DNA from: Rhodoblastus acidophilus
Lineage (GTDB): Bacteria; Pseudomonadota; Alphaproteobacteria; Rhizobiales; Beijerinckiaceae
DNA length: 64,000 nt
Reading direction: 5' to 3'
NCBI RefSeq assembly: GCF_009720655.1
Contig: NZ_WNKS01000012.1
Location: 1 to 64,000 of the forward strand
Made by a program: the position numbers and the translations under genes. This document shows positions 26,148-35,097 of the stretch, piece after piece; the stretch's first letter is position 1, and every line of letters begins with the position of its first letter. The notes under the pieces are model-generated. The model was not told where the DNA came from, ran no database searches, and saw nothing but the letters and a program-made list of their open reading frames with translations.

Positions 26148-26747
26148 TCAAGAGGCCGCTTCGTCGGCGACGAGACGCGGGGCGGACGGGAATTTGACGC
26201 CATCAAAAATCGCCGCCATCGGCAGGCTGATTTTCAGATTCGGCAAGTCGATGACCGCCTCCATGCCGCGCACGCGCTGTTCACGCCATTGCGCCGCGTC
26301 GTCTCGCATCCAAGCCAGCGCGAGCGGCTCATTGGGCTCGATCAGAATGATCGCGTCCACGCTCGTCAACGCTTTGTATTCGTCAAGTTTCTTGAACGTG
26401 TCGAAATCGCGCGTGCTTGGCGAGAGCACTTCGATGATGAGTTTCGGCAGCGCGGCTGTGGTTCCCTCGGGGTCGCGTGAGCCGCAATCGACGCCAACAT
26501 CGGGCCGCCTGATCTGTCCGGGTCGCGTTTCGACGGCGCCGTCGCCGGTGAAGGGCCGGCATGGTCCGCCCCTGAGTCGCGTGCGGAGTTCGGCGACGAG
26601 GTTCACGACGATATCATCATGAACGTTTTTGGCGCCGGCCATCATCCTGAGCGGGAATCCGTCGACCAGTTCGTAGCGGTCGGCCTGCTTCTCCTGCCAG
26701 GCGAAGAACTCCCGGACTGTCCATTTGCGGTGGAGGGGCTCGGCCAT
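26148..26747 (-). CDS. Uma2 family restriction-endonuclease-like protein
   Basis: 199-residue Uma2/DUF820 protein with a PD-(D/E)XK-like core. Conserved blocks are RYELVDGFPL (about 24-33), RPDVGVD, LPKLIIEVLSPSTRDFDTFKKLDEYK, and IILIEP. The biological role of the family is unsettled. The ATG at 26747 follows GAGGAAAC. Two bases separate its stop from that of hpnN; the genes are convergent. Confidence 0.85.
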   Translation of the reverse strand: MAEPLHRKWTVREFFAWQEKQADRYELVDGFPLRMMAGAKNVHDDIVVNLVAELRTRLRGGPCRPFTGDGAVETRPGQIRRPDVGVDCGSRDPEGTTAALPKLIIEVLSPSTRDFDTFKKLDEYKALTSVDAIILIEPNEPLALAWMRDDAAQWREQRVRGMEAVIDLPNLKISLPMAAIFDGVKFPSAPRLVADEAAS

Positions 26748-26815
26748 GACTTGTTTCCTCGTTCCGGGCGCAGGATACTCTTCCGAAACCTACGAGTCAC
26801 GAACCAGGACACAGC

Positions 26816-27352
26816 ATGACGCCCGCCAAGATCGGCGTTCTCACCATTTCCGACCGCGCCAGCGCCGGGGTTTACGAGGATGTTTCGGGACCCGCCATTC
26901 GCGATTGGCTGGCCCGGGCGCTGAGCGTGCCTTTTGAACTCGACATGCGCGTCATCCCCGACGGGTTTGAGCGCGTGCGCGATGCGCTGATCGACATGGC
27001 CGATGTCTCCGGCTGCTGCCTCGTGCTGACCACCGGGGGGACCGGGCCGGCGCCGCGCGACCTCACCCCCGAGGCCACGCTCGCCGCCTGCCATCGCGAA
27101 CTGCCGGGTTTCGGCGAGTTGATGAGGGCGAAGAGCCTGGAGCAGACGCCGACCGCGATTCTGTCGCGCCAGACCGCCGCCCATCGCGGGGCATGTCTGG
27201 TGGTGAACCTGCCGGGAAGTCCGCGCTCCATCGATTTGTGCCTGTCCGCCGTGTTTCCCGCCGTGCCCTATTGCGTGGAGCTGATCGGCGGGGCGTGGCT
27301 GGATACCAATCCGGAGGTCGTGCGGACGGTGCGGCCGAAGACATCGGCCTAG
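26816..27352 (+). CDS. mog: Molybdopterin adenylyltransferase
   Basis: 178-residue MogA/MoaB-fold enzyme, which adenylates molybdopterin before molybdate insertion. Signatures are IGVLTISDRASAGVYED, VLTTGGTGPAPRDLTPEA (nucleotide site) and LVVNLPGSPRSIDLCL. Divergent from the Uma2 gene. Its TAG stop at 27350-27352 lies within the first bases of a family B repeat. Confidence 0.92.
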   Translation: MTPAKIGVLTISDRASAGVYEDVSGPAIRDWLARALSVPFELDMRVIPDGFERVRDALIDMADVSGCCLVLTTGGTGPAPRDLTPEATLAACHRELPGFGELMRAKSLEQTPTAILSRQTAAHRGACLVVNLPGSPRSIDLCLSAVFPAVPYCVELIGGAWLDTNPEVVRTVRPKTSA

Positions 27353-27456
27353 GCAATCATTCGTTGGTCGCCCAACGAATGATTGCTCAGGTTCCTTTGT
27401 TTTCGCAGGATTTTCATCCGAAAACCGGTAGCCACTTTTCGGAAATCCAGCTTAGG
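27349..27456 (+). repeat. Family B repeat, copy 1
   Basis: About 108 bp, matching 62581-62688 and 63136-63244. Begins with a 15-bp perfect stem (GCAATCATTCGTTGG / CCAACGAATGATTGC) with a 4-base loop, then GTTCCTTTGTTTTCGCAGGA, and ends near GGAAATCCAGCTTAGG. The arm carries paired changes (CATT/AATG instead of the others' AACATT/AATGTT), so the stem, not the sequence, is conserved. Confidence 0.9.
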
Positions 27457-27583
27457 CGAGATATGGCGGGAACGCGTGGACTGGAAAGGCGTTCCCGGGG
27501 CGAGTCTGAACTTGCGACGCGCCGCGCATGACGACGGGACGGCGACGTTTTCGGACGAAACTGAAGCCGATTGAAGCGCGCCC

Positions 27584-27645
27584 CCTCATCCGTCTCGGCG
27601 CTGCGCGCCGATCCACCTTCTCCCGCAAGGGGAGAAGGAAGGCGA
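27584..27645. repeat. REP-like hairpin
   Basis: CCCTCATCCGTCTCGGCG and CTTCTCCCGCAAGGGGAGAAG form two adjacent stems (GGCGCTGCGCGCC and CTTCTCCC/GGGGAGAAG). Similar to the elements at 201 and 46021. Confidence 0.5.
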
Positions 27646-27845
27646 CCCCGAGCCATAGAAGAAAATCAATTCCAGGTTGTGAATCGATGTGAAAAAACGA
27701 CGTATTTCGCGCGTTTTTCTGCAGGTTTCGTGCAAAACGGCGCGAATTTCCTGAGTGTTTTCATAGATACAACCTTTGGGTTGCGCTGCGGCGGCGGGGC
27801 TGTTTTTCGCATAAAATTATTCTTAATCAGAGGCTTGCAAAACAT

Positions 27846-27861
27846 TGTTTCACGTGGAACA
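27846..27861. promoter_or_regulatory. parS-like centromere site
   Basis: TGTTTCACGTGGAACA matches the conserved ParB site TGTTTCACGTGAAACA at 15 of 16 positions. It lies in the AT-rich intergenic stretch. No parAB or other origin-region gene is in the window. Confidence 0.5.
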
Positions 27862-27893
27862 TATCATGAACATATTTTCACCCGTATTGTCCT

Positions 27894-27932
27894 TCGCTCT
27901 GCCCCTTGCCCCGCTTGCGCGGGGTGAGGGAA
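27894..27932. repeat. REP-like hairpin
   Basis: CTTGCCCCGCTTGCGCGGGGTGAGGG: the arms CCCCGC/GCGGGG enclose TTGC. It resembles the CCCTCACC-type elements elsewhere in the window and lies 130 bp upstream of the ATP-grasp gene. Confidence 0.5.
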
Positions 27933-28063
27933 CGCACGACATCTGAGACGCGGAGCTGCAAATCTGTTGCTGCATTGCATCACTTGCTGAAATCCGGGGT
28001 CCAAACGGGTTTTTTTCTTTCAAGACTTGCGTCAGACTGCGCAGCGTATCTTCCGGGGTGGGA

Positions 28064-30583
28064 ATGGCTGGCCATGCGACCGAAAAATCCTCCAGCGCCA
28101 AAGCGCGGCGGCTGGTGGAGATGACCGCGGCCTATCGGCCGTTCGAGGGGTCGCCCGATGAGTTCATCGGCGCCGATGACCATCCGCGCGGCCATTGGCT
28201 CGAATTCTTCGACAAAATGGCCGGCTTGGGCGCCGCCGACATCGCCCGCCGATTCGAAACCATCGAACGCTCCATCCGCGAACAGGGCGTGTCCTACCGC
28301 GCCTATGGCGAAACCACCGAGCGCATCTGGCCGCTGAGCCACATGCCGCTGCTGATCTCGGAACGGGACTGGGCGGTCATCGAGGCCGGCGTCACCCAGC
28401 GCGCCGAAATTTTCGACGCCCTGCTCGCCGACCTCTATGGCAAGGGCGATCTGGTCCGCAACGGATTCCTGCCCGCCGCCGCCGTCACCGGCAGCTCCGA
28501 TTTCCTGCATCCCATGGTCGGGGTGAAGCCGCGCGGCGGGCGCTGGCTCAGCCTCTACGCCGCCGACCTCGGGCGCGGGCCGGACGGGCAATGGTGGGTG
28601 CTGTCCGACCGCGTTCAGGCCCCTTCCGGCCTTGGCTATGCGCTCGAAAACCGCCTGAACCTGACCCGCGCCTTCCAGGCCATCTATCGCGACATGAACG
28701 TGCGCCGCCTCGCCCCGTTCTTCCAGGCGTTTCGCGGCGGCCTGGCCGCGCTCGCCTCGCGCTCGGACCCGCGCATCTGCCTCTATACCCCCGGCCCCTA
28801 TTCCGAGACCTATTACGAACAGGCCTATCTCGCCCGTTACCTGGGCTTCGTGCTGGTGGAGGGCGCCGATCTCGTCGCGCGCGACGGGCTCGCCCATGTC
28901 CGCACCATCGCCGGCCTGAAGCGCGCCGATGTGATCTGGCGGCGCATCGACGCCGATTTCGCCGACCCGCTCGAACTGAAAAGCCGCTCGCAGCTCGGCG
29001 TGCCCGGTCTGGTCGAGACGATTCGCCAGGGCAATGTCGCCGTGGCCAACGCGCTCGGCTCGGGCGTCGCCGAAACCCCCGCCCTGCTCGGTTTTATCCC
29101 AGCGCTCGCCGGCCGGTTGCTCGGTGAAAAACTGCTGTTGCCCAATATCGCCACATGGTGGTGCGGGCAGGCGCGCGAGCGCGAACATGTGCTGTCGCGC
29201 TTGCAGGACATGGCCATCGCCCCCGCCTTTGGCGCGGCGCCGACGCGCTCGTTCCTCGGCGGCTCCGTGGTCGGCGGCGAACTGACGCCCGCCCAGCGCG
29301 AACGGCTGGCCGCCGCGATCCGGGCGCGCGGCGCCGATTACGTCGGGCAGGAGGTGGCGAGCCTGTCCACCACGCCCACCTGGGTGGGCTCGAAACTCGA
29401 ACCGCGCCCCTTCGTGCTGCGCGTGTTCGCCGCGCTCGACGCGGACGGGAAATTCCACGTCATGCCCGGCGGGTTCTGCCGCATTTCCGACCGGCTCGAT
29501 TCCCGCGCCGTCGCCATGGGCGCGGGCGTGCAGACCACCGACGTCTGGATCGTCGCCAACAGGCCGGTGGAGCAGACCACGCTGCTGCCGCAGACCGAAA
29601 ACGTTTCCATTCGCCGCATCATGGGCAATCTGCCCAGCCGCGCCGCCGACAATCTGTTCTGGCTCGGCCGCTATCTGGAGCGCGCCGAGGCGACGCTGCG
29701 GCTGATCCGCTGCCTGGGCAAGCGCGTCATCGAGAACGAGGATTTGACCGCCGAGGGCGCGGCCACCGTGACGCGCTTGCGCAAACTGCTCACCGACTGG
29801 GGGTCCGTTCCCGCGAAGCCGAAGATCGCGCTGACGCCACAGGGGTTCTTGAACACCTCCCTGTTCAATGTCGACGAATTCGGCTCGGCCATCTCGCTGG
29901 CGCAGAACGCGCAGCGCACCGCGGCGGTGATCCGCGAGCGCCTGTCCGCCGACACCTGGCGCATCATTGTCGAGCTGGTGCAGGGCCTGCAAAACTGCCG
30001 CCCGCCGCTCGACGAGGCGGAGCTTCTGGAGCAGGCGGACATCGCGCTTCAGGCGATCGCCAGCATTTCCGGGCTGGCGCAGGAGAATATGAACCGCGTC
30101 GCCGGCTGGCGCTTCCTGGAAATGGGGCGCAGGCTGGAGCGTGGCGTCAACACCTGCCGCTTCATCCGCATCTTCGGCATGGAGCAGGCGCGCGGCGCCG
30201 ATTTCGACGTGCTCCTGGATCTCATCGATTCCCAGATCACCTATCGCTCGCGCTATCTCATCGGCGTCGCCCCCTATCCCGTGCGCGACATCGCCCTGCT
30301 CGACCCCTACAATCCCCGCTCCGTCGCGTTTCAGGTGGAGCGTCTGGCCGAGCACATCGCCACCCTGCCGCTGCTGCGCCAGGACGGCATGATGGAGGAG
30401 CCGAACCGCATCGCCGTCAATGTGGACGCCGACCTGCGCACCACCAAGGCGGCGGAAGTGACGAGCGAATTCGTGCTGTCGGTCGAGCGGCGGCTGATGG
30501 CGCTCGCCGACGCCATCGGCGCGCGCTACTTCCTGCAGGGCGCGAACGCGGCGCAGGCCGAAAAACAGGTGGGCCTCGCGTGA
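28064..30583 (+). CDS. Circularly permuted ATP-grasp / alpha-E domain fusion protein
   Basis: 839 residues. The N-terminal about 490 residues are a circularly permuted type 2 ATP-grasp domain (GHWLEFF..., YRAYGETTERIWPLSHMPLL, GGRWLSLYAADLGRGPDGQWWVLSDRVQAPSG, ICLYTPGPYSETYYEQAYLA). The C-terminal about 310 are an alpha-E domain (PSRAADNLFWLGRYLERAEATLRLIRC, AGWRFLEMGRRLERG). In most genomes these are two genes. The family is predicted to make peptide bonds as an amidoligase. ATG 28064 follows GGGGTGGGA; a GTG at 28058 is possible. Its TGA overlaps the next start. Confidence 0.88.
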   Translation: MAGHATEKSSSAKARRLVEMTAAYRPFEGSPDEFIGADDHPRGHWLEFFDKMAGLGAADIARRFETIERSIREQGVSYRAYGETTERIWPLSHMPLLISERDWAVIEAGVTQRAEIFDALLADLYGKGDLVRNGFLPAAAVTGSSDFLHPMVGVKPRGGRWLSLYAADLGRGPDGQWWVLSDRVQAPSGLGYALENRLNLTRAFQAIYRDMNVRRLAPFFQAFRGGLAALASRSDPRICLYTPGPYSETYYEQAYLARYLGFVLVEGADLVARDGLAHVRTIAGLKRADVIWRRIDADFADPLELKSRSQLGVPGLVETIRQGNVAVANALGSGVAETPALLGFIPALAGRLLGEKLLLPNIATWWCGQAREREHVLSRLQDMAIAPAFGAAPTRSFLGGSVVGGELTPAQRERLAAAIRARGADYVGQEVASLSTTPTWVGSKLEPRPFVLRVFAALDADGKFHVMPGGFCRISDRLDSRAVAMGAGVQTTDVWIVANRPVEQTTLLPQTENVSIRRIMGNLPSRAADNLFWLGRYLERAEATLRLIRCLGKRVIENEDLTAEGAATVTRLRKLLTDWGSVPAKPKIALTPQGFLNTSLFNVDEFGSAISLAQNAQRTAAVIRERLSADTWRIIVELVQGLQNCRPPLDEAELLEQADIALQAIASISGLAQENMNRVAGWRFLEMGRRLERGVNTCRFIRIFGMEQARGADFDVLLDLIDSQITYRSRYLIGVAPYPVRDIALLDPYNPRSVAFQVERLAEHIATLPLLRQDGMMEEPNRIAVNVDADLRTTKAAEVTSEFVLSVERRLMALADAIGARYFLQGANAAQAEKQVGLA

Positions 30584-31479
30584 TTTACGACATCCGCCAC
30601 ATCACCACCTACGCCTACCAGTCGCCGGTGGCCTTTTCCCTCTGCGCCCTGCGGCTGCGCCCGACCAGCCGCGCCGGCCAAAAAGTCTTGTCCGTGGCGG
30701 TGGAGCTCGATCCGCCGGCCGCGCAGCGCACGTCGCGCTCCTGCTTTTTCGGCAATTCCTTTGAAATCGTCCGCATCGACGATGAACATCGCGCCCTGAA
30801 GGTGTCGGCGACGGCGCGGATCGCGGTGGCGCGGCCGGAGCCGCCCGCGGTCACCCCGCCCTGGGAAGAGGTGCGCCAGCAGGCGTTTGGCGTTCACGAC
30901 CTCGGGGCGCAATCGCCCGCCCATTTCATCTATGCCAGCCGCACCGTGTCGCTCGACGAGCCCGTGGTCGCCTATGCGCGCGAAAGTTTTCCGCCCGGCT
31001 GCGAAATTCTGGCGGGCGCCCGCGACCTGATGCGGCGCATCTGGGAGGATTTTGATTACGACCCCAAGGCGACGCTGGTCTCGACCCCGCTCGGCGAAGC
31101 TTTTATGAAAAAGAAGGGGGTGTGCCAGGATTTCGCTCACATCATGATCGCCGGTTTGCGCGGATTGGGCCTGCCGGCGCGCTATGTCAGCGGCTATCTG
31201 CGCACCGTGCCGCCGCCCGGCAAGGAGCGGCTTGAGGGCGCCGACGCCACCCACGCCTGGGTCGCCATCTGGTGCGGCCCGTTCGACGGCTGGGTCGGCC
31301 TCGACCCGACCAACAACATTCTGGTCGGCGACGACCATATCATCCTGGCGGAAGGCCGCGATTACGCGGATGTGGCGCCGATCGAGGGGGTGATCCTGTT
31401 CACGGGCGGGCAGGACGTGTCCGTGGCGGTGGACGTCATCCCCGTCGCGACGGAAAACGCGCCGCCAACCTTTCCGTGA
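30580..31479 (+). CDS. Transglutaminase-like cysteine protease family protein
   Basis: 299 residues. N-terminal bacterial transglutaminase-like beta domain (YDIRHITTYAYQSPV), then the catalytic domain with Cys in KKGVCQDFAH, His in DATHAWVAIW and Asp in VGLDPTNN. GTG 30580 overlaps the preceding stop by four bases (GTGA), so it is translationally coupled to the ATP-grasp/alpha-E gene. Comparative work predicts such proteins to cleave or transfer the peptides made by the neighbouring ATP-grasp protein. Confidence 0.9.
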   Translation: MIYDIRHITTYAYQSPVAFSLCALRLRPTSRAGQKVLSVAVELDPPAAQRTSRSCFFGNSFEIVRIDDEHRALKVSATARIAVARPEPPAVTPPWEEVRQQAFGVHDLGAQSPAHFIYASRTVSLDEPVVAYARESFPPGCEILAGARDLMRRIWEDFDYDPKATLVSTPLGEAFMKKKGVCQDFAHIMIAGLRGLGLPARYVSGYLRTVPPPGKERLEGADATHAWVAIWCGPFDGWVGLDPTNNILVGDDHIILAEGRDYADVAPIEGVILFTGGQDVSVAVDVIPVATENAPPTFP

Positions 31480-31560
31480 GACTTAAGAGCGGGCGAGAGC
31501 GTTGTGCTCCCGGGAGGGAGCCATGCTCGACTGTCTGGTGATCGGCGGGCCGTCTCGACG

Positions 31561-33684
31561 TCATTGCGCGTGTTCCAGCCTGCGCGCGGCGCCGCGCGCC
31601 TTCTTCGCCGCCAGCACCAGCGGCACGCATTGCCGGGGATCGTCATGGATCACCACGCAATCCATGCACTGGAAACATTCGGCATAGACCACGTCGCCGC
31701 CGCGCTCGATGGCGCCATAGCGGCATTTGACCCGGCACATCTGGCAGGGCGAGCCGCATTCCTTGCGGCGCGGAATCCAGTTCCAGCGCCTGACAAAACT
31801 CAACGCGGAAAAGGTCGCGCCGAGCGGGCACAGGTAGCGGCAGAAGAATTTGTAGTGGAACATGCCGAGGATCAGAAGCGCGACCGCGTAGAGCACGAAC
31901 GGCGCGGAGCGGATGAAGATCAACGTGATGGAGGTCTTGAACGGCTCGATCTCAGCGACCTTTTCCGCCTGAGACGAGAAGACGAGCGCTGTGACCAGAA
32001 TGACAGCCAGCACCAAGAATTTCGGCAGCCGCGCCAGCCGCTCGTAGCGCTGCGGCAATGAAAACTGCCGCAGCTTGGTCACGCGCGCGATCTCGCCAAA
32101 AAACTCCTGCAAGGCGCCGAACGGGCACAGCCAGCCGCAAAAGGTTCCGCGCCCCCAGATGAACAGGGCGACGAGACCGAACACGGTCACCATCAGCGTC
32201 GGCGGATCCCAGAGGAAGAACTGGAACGTCCCCTCCCCCCTGATCGCCTTGACCAGGCCGAACAGCCAGACAATGGAAAGCTGCGCCTGCGCGATCCAGC
32301 CGATGAAAACGAGCGTGAAGGCGAGGAAGGCCAAGCGAAAAATTTTGAACGCGCGCGGCGAACGCGCCAGCCATTTTTGCCGCGCCAGGGCGAAGGCGAG
32401 CACGACGAGACCGCCCGCCAGAATGGAAATGTCGCGCGCCCGGCTCGCCCAGATCGAGCCGAGACCGAGGCCCTTGTCCTCTGGCGGAAGGTCGAAAAGC
32501 TCTTGCGGCAGGCTGTAGTCCAGCTTGAAATCACGCGAGAATTTTTCGGGATAGACGATGCCCTTTTCGCGAATGACGCGGATCGAAAATTGCGAAGGCG
32601 TCGCCGGATCGAAGGCGGCTTCCGGCGCGATGCGCATCACCGCTGCGTCGGCATTCGAAAATTCCGGGAGATCGAGCCGGTCGCGCCAGACGAAATCGCG
32701 CCAGGCGACGGGCGCGTCGCCTTGGGCGAGGCCGATCAGGTCGGGCGTGGCGCCGGGCACGAAATTTTCCGGCATGAACGTCCAGCGTCCCGCCGAAATC
32801 ACCATCATGGCGGGGGCGCCGTCGAGCTGGTCCATCAGCTTGCGCCAGTTGGCCTCACCCAGCAGATTGCGCCCGACGATGGGGACATCGGCCTCGGCCA
32901 AATAGATGTCGGCGAAGGCGTCGTTCGGGGCTCTTAGCGCCTCGTCGTCGAGCCTTTCGCCCTCCGTGCCCTTAAAAGCGTTCTCCACCTCCGCATTGCT
33001 CACGCTAAGGCGACGGACATAGCCGCGCTCCAGCAACTGGCCAAAAGTCAACGGCTCGAAAATCTCTTCCTTGATGCGGGCGACCCGGTTGGGGTCGCGC
33101 CCTTTCGAAAAGCCAAGTTTTTCGCGCGCCACCTGCAAGGCCGAATTGACGATGGTCTCGTTGATGATGCGCACGGAGGCCGTGGCTTTTGACACGCCGT
33201 CGATTTCCGCCGCCACGCCCTCGCGGTTTTTCGCGGCGACACGGCCGGGCGGGACGATCTTGATCGACTGGTTGAGGGACAAGCCCTCATATTGCTTGAC
33301 GAAATCGTTGAGCGGCTCCGGCCCGAGCCCGTCGACGAACACCGGCTCGTGCTGCGACAGCACGCGCACGCTCAGCAGAGCGCCATTGGGCCGCAGGGCG
33401 ATGGCCAGGTTGACCGGCGTTCCGGAAAAGCCGGGGATCGGCTGGAAATCCTCGGATTCAAAGAGATAGGCGACGAGGACGTCGTCGTTGTAGCTCTGCT
33501 TGTAGATCGGCCAGACCGGCAGGGCGGGATCGCGGTCGTGGACGATGAAGGGCTTGGGAAACAGGGTTTCGACGCCGGCGCGATCAAGGGTTCCCGCCAC
33601 GGCCGAGCTCCACCAGCCCAGCAGCAGCAAAGCCGCGCCCACACGCGCGGAGAGCCATGCCCCGCGCCTTCTCCTGATCGGCAT
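31561..33684 (-). CDS. NosR/NirI family membrane flavoprotein with 4Fe-4S sites
   Basis: 707 residues. A signal-anchor (VGAALLLLGWWSSAVAG), a periplasmic FMN-binding domain with the SKATASVRIINETI flavinylation-type motif, several membrane helices, two C-x3-CP motifs (GTFCGWLCPFGALQEF and FFCRYLCPLGATFS), and a C-terminal ferredoxin-like cysteine set (CGSPCQMCRVKCRYGAI ... CFQCMDC). NosR supports nitrous oxide reductase expression and electron supply. No nosZ or accessory nos gene is in the window. ATG 33684 follows GAGGGTGGGA. Divergent from the NosP-like gene. Confidence 0.88.
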   Translation of the reverse strand: MPIRRRRGAWLSARVGAALLLLGWWSSAVAGTLDRAGVETLFPKPFIVHDRDPALPVWPIYKQSYNDDVLVAYLFESEDFQPIPGFSGTPVNLAIALRPNGALLSVRVLSQHEPVFVDGLGPEPLNDFVKQYEGLSLNQSIKIVPPGRVAAKNREGVAAEIDGVSKATASVRIINETIVNSALQVAREKLGFSKGRDPNRVARIKEEIFEPLTFGQLLERGYVRRLSVSNAEVENAFKGTEGERLDDEALRAPNDAFADIYLAEADVPIVGRNLLGEANWRKLMDQLDGAPAMMVISAGRWTFMPENFVPGATPDLIGLAQGDAPVAWRDFVWRDRLDLPEFSNADAAVMRIAPEAAFDPATPSQFSIRVIREKGIVYPEKFSRDFKLDYSLPQELFDLPPEDKGLGLGSIWASRARDISILAGGLVVLAFALARQKWLARSPRAFKIFRLAFLAFTLVFIGWIAQAQLSIVWLFGLVKAIRGEGTFQFFLWDPPTLMVTVFGLVALFIWGRGTFCGWLCPFGALQEFFGEIARVTKLRQFSLPQRYERLARLPKFLVLAVILVTALVFSSQAEKVAEIEPFKTSITLIFIRSAPFVLYAVALLILGMFHYKFFCRYLCPLGATFSALSFVRRWNWIPRRKECGSPCQMCRVKCRYGAIERGGDVVYAECFQCMDCVVIHDDPRQCVPLVLAAKKARGAARRLEHAQ

Positions 33685-33888
33685 TCCCACCCTCACCCGC
33701 GCATTTCGCGCTGTTGTTCGCCAGATCCGGCGAACCAAGTCGGGCCGGGATCAGGCCGGCAAAGGTTGTGCGAGGCGGAAAACATCGCCTATAGTACTTT
33801 CTCACAATTGCGCGCGGCCCCGCCCGCAACAGCGGCAAAACGGGTCCGAAGACGCAAAAAATCCGCCTTCGGGCGAAGGGAGCGTCGG

Positions 33889-35097
33889 TTGGGAGTGAGC
33901 GAAAGGGTGGTGGATCGCGCCGAGGGCGTGGTGATCGCCTCCAGCGGCGCGGTCGGCGCCGAACGGGCCGCCCGCGAGATCGCCGCGCAGGTCGTCGCGC
34001 AATTAGCGCCCGGCGAGACGCCGGCCGAGGCGCTGGCCGGCCTCGTCTGCTTTGTCTGCGCCTGTTATGACGCCGCCCTGTTCGCCGCCGAGATCGAAAC
34101 GGCGCTGCCGGGCGTAGAGATCTACGGCTGCACCACGGCGGGCGAACTCGCCCCGGAGGGCTGGACCTCGAATTCCATTGTGGCGCTTGGTTTCCTGCGT
34201 CGCGATTTCACACTGGCCGCACAGCTCGTCGAGGACTTGTCCCATTTTTCCGTCGAGGCGGGGCGCGCCGCCTTCACCGAGACGCGCGACGCGCTGATCG
34301 CCAGCAACCCGCGCATCGAGCCGGAACACTGTTTCGGCCTGCTGCTGATCGACGGCCTGTGCCGGCGCGAGGAGGCGGTGATTTCCGCCCTCTATTCCGC
34401 GCTCGACGAAATTCCCGTGGTCGGCGGTTCGGCGGGCGACTCCTTGAGCTTCGACAAGACTTTCATGATCAGCGGCGGAAAGGTGCACCGGGACGCCGCC
34501 CTGCTGCTGCTGTTCCATACCGACCTGCGGTTCGCGCCGTTCAAATGCGATTATTTCGAGCCGACGCAGAACAAGATGGTGGTGACGGACGCCGACACGG
34601 AAGCGCGCATCGTCCGCGAACTCAACGCCGAACCGGCGGCGACCGAATATGCCCGCGCGGTGGGGGTGATGGAGAGCAAGCTGGAGCCTTCCTCCTTCGC
34701 CTCGCATCCCGTTCTGGTGGGCGTCGGCGGCCAATATTACGCCCGCTCCATTCAAAAAGTGAACCCTGACGGCTCGCTGTCCTTCTTCTGCGCCATCGAC
34801 GAGGGACTGGTGCTCACGGTCGCCCGGCCGCGCGACCCCTATGAAAGCACGCTCGCGACGTTCGAAAGCATGGAGGAGCAGATCGGCCCGGTGTCGCTCT
34901 ACATCGGCTTCGATTGCGTGCTGCGCCGGCTCGACGCCGAGCGCCGGCAGATTTCGCGCCGCCTTTCCGAGCTCTACCGCGCCAGAAAAGTGATTGGGTT
35001 CAACACTTATGGAGAACAATTCCGCTCCATGCACGTCAATCAAACCTTCACCGGAATCGCGCTGGGCAAACGCGACCGGGGGGATGCGGCGGAATGA
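33889..35097 (+). CDS. nosP: FIST domain protein, NosP-like nitric oxide sensor
   Basis: About 402 residues with FIST_N (ALAGLVCFVCACYDAALFAAEIETALPGVEIYGCTTAGELAPEG) and FIST_C domains. NosP proteins are haem-binding NO sensors that are usually coded next to a NahK-type hybrid kinase and inhibit its autophosphorylation when bound to NO. That gene order is seen here: the next gene overlaps by four bases. Start TTG 33889 has AAGGGAG six bases upstream; GTG 33895 is the alternative. Divergent from the NosR-like gene, about 200 bp apart. Confidence 0.85.
   Translation: MGVSERVVDRAEGVVIASSGAVGAERAAREIAAQVVAQLAPGETPAEALAGLVCFVCACYDAALFAAEIETALPGVEIYGCTTAGELAPEGWTSNSIVALGFLRRDFTLAAQLVEDLSHFSVEAGRAAFTETRDALIASNPRIEPEHCFGLLLIDGLCRREEAVISALYSALDEIPVVGGSAGDSLSFDKTFMISGGKVHRDAALLLLFHTDLRFAPFKCDYFEPTQNKMVVTDADTEARIVRELNAEPAATEYARAVGVMESKLEPSSFASHPVLVGVGGQYYARSIQKVNPDGSLSFFCAIDEGLVLTVARPRDPYESTLATFESMEEQIGPVSLYIGFDCVLRRLDAERRQISRRLSELYRARKVIGFNTYGEQFRSMHVNQTFTGIALGKRDRGDAAE

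Larger units (their letters stand above)
27457..28063. other. AT-rich gene desert
   Basis: About 600 bp with no convincing gene. It holds an inverted repeat GGGAACGC/GCGTTCCC (27468-27496), two REP-like GC hairpins (27584-27645, 27894-27932) and, between them, a stretch (about 27660-27870) much richer in A and T than its surroundings, with the parS-like site at 27846. An open frame at 27571-27927 crosses the hairpins and has no coding character. Confidence 0.65.

Noticed and set aside
24175-26206. Long frames on both strands over hpnN
   Set aside because: Shadows of the transporter gene, low-complexity Arg/Ala/Gly sequence.
27571-27927. 118-codon frame in the AT-rich desert
   Set aside because: Runs through two REP-like hairpins, no ribosome binding site, no family likeness.
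27980-30355. 791-codon frame on the - strand
   Set aside because: Complement of the well-supported ATP-grasp/alpha-E gene in another frame; no family likeness.
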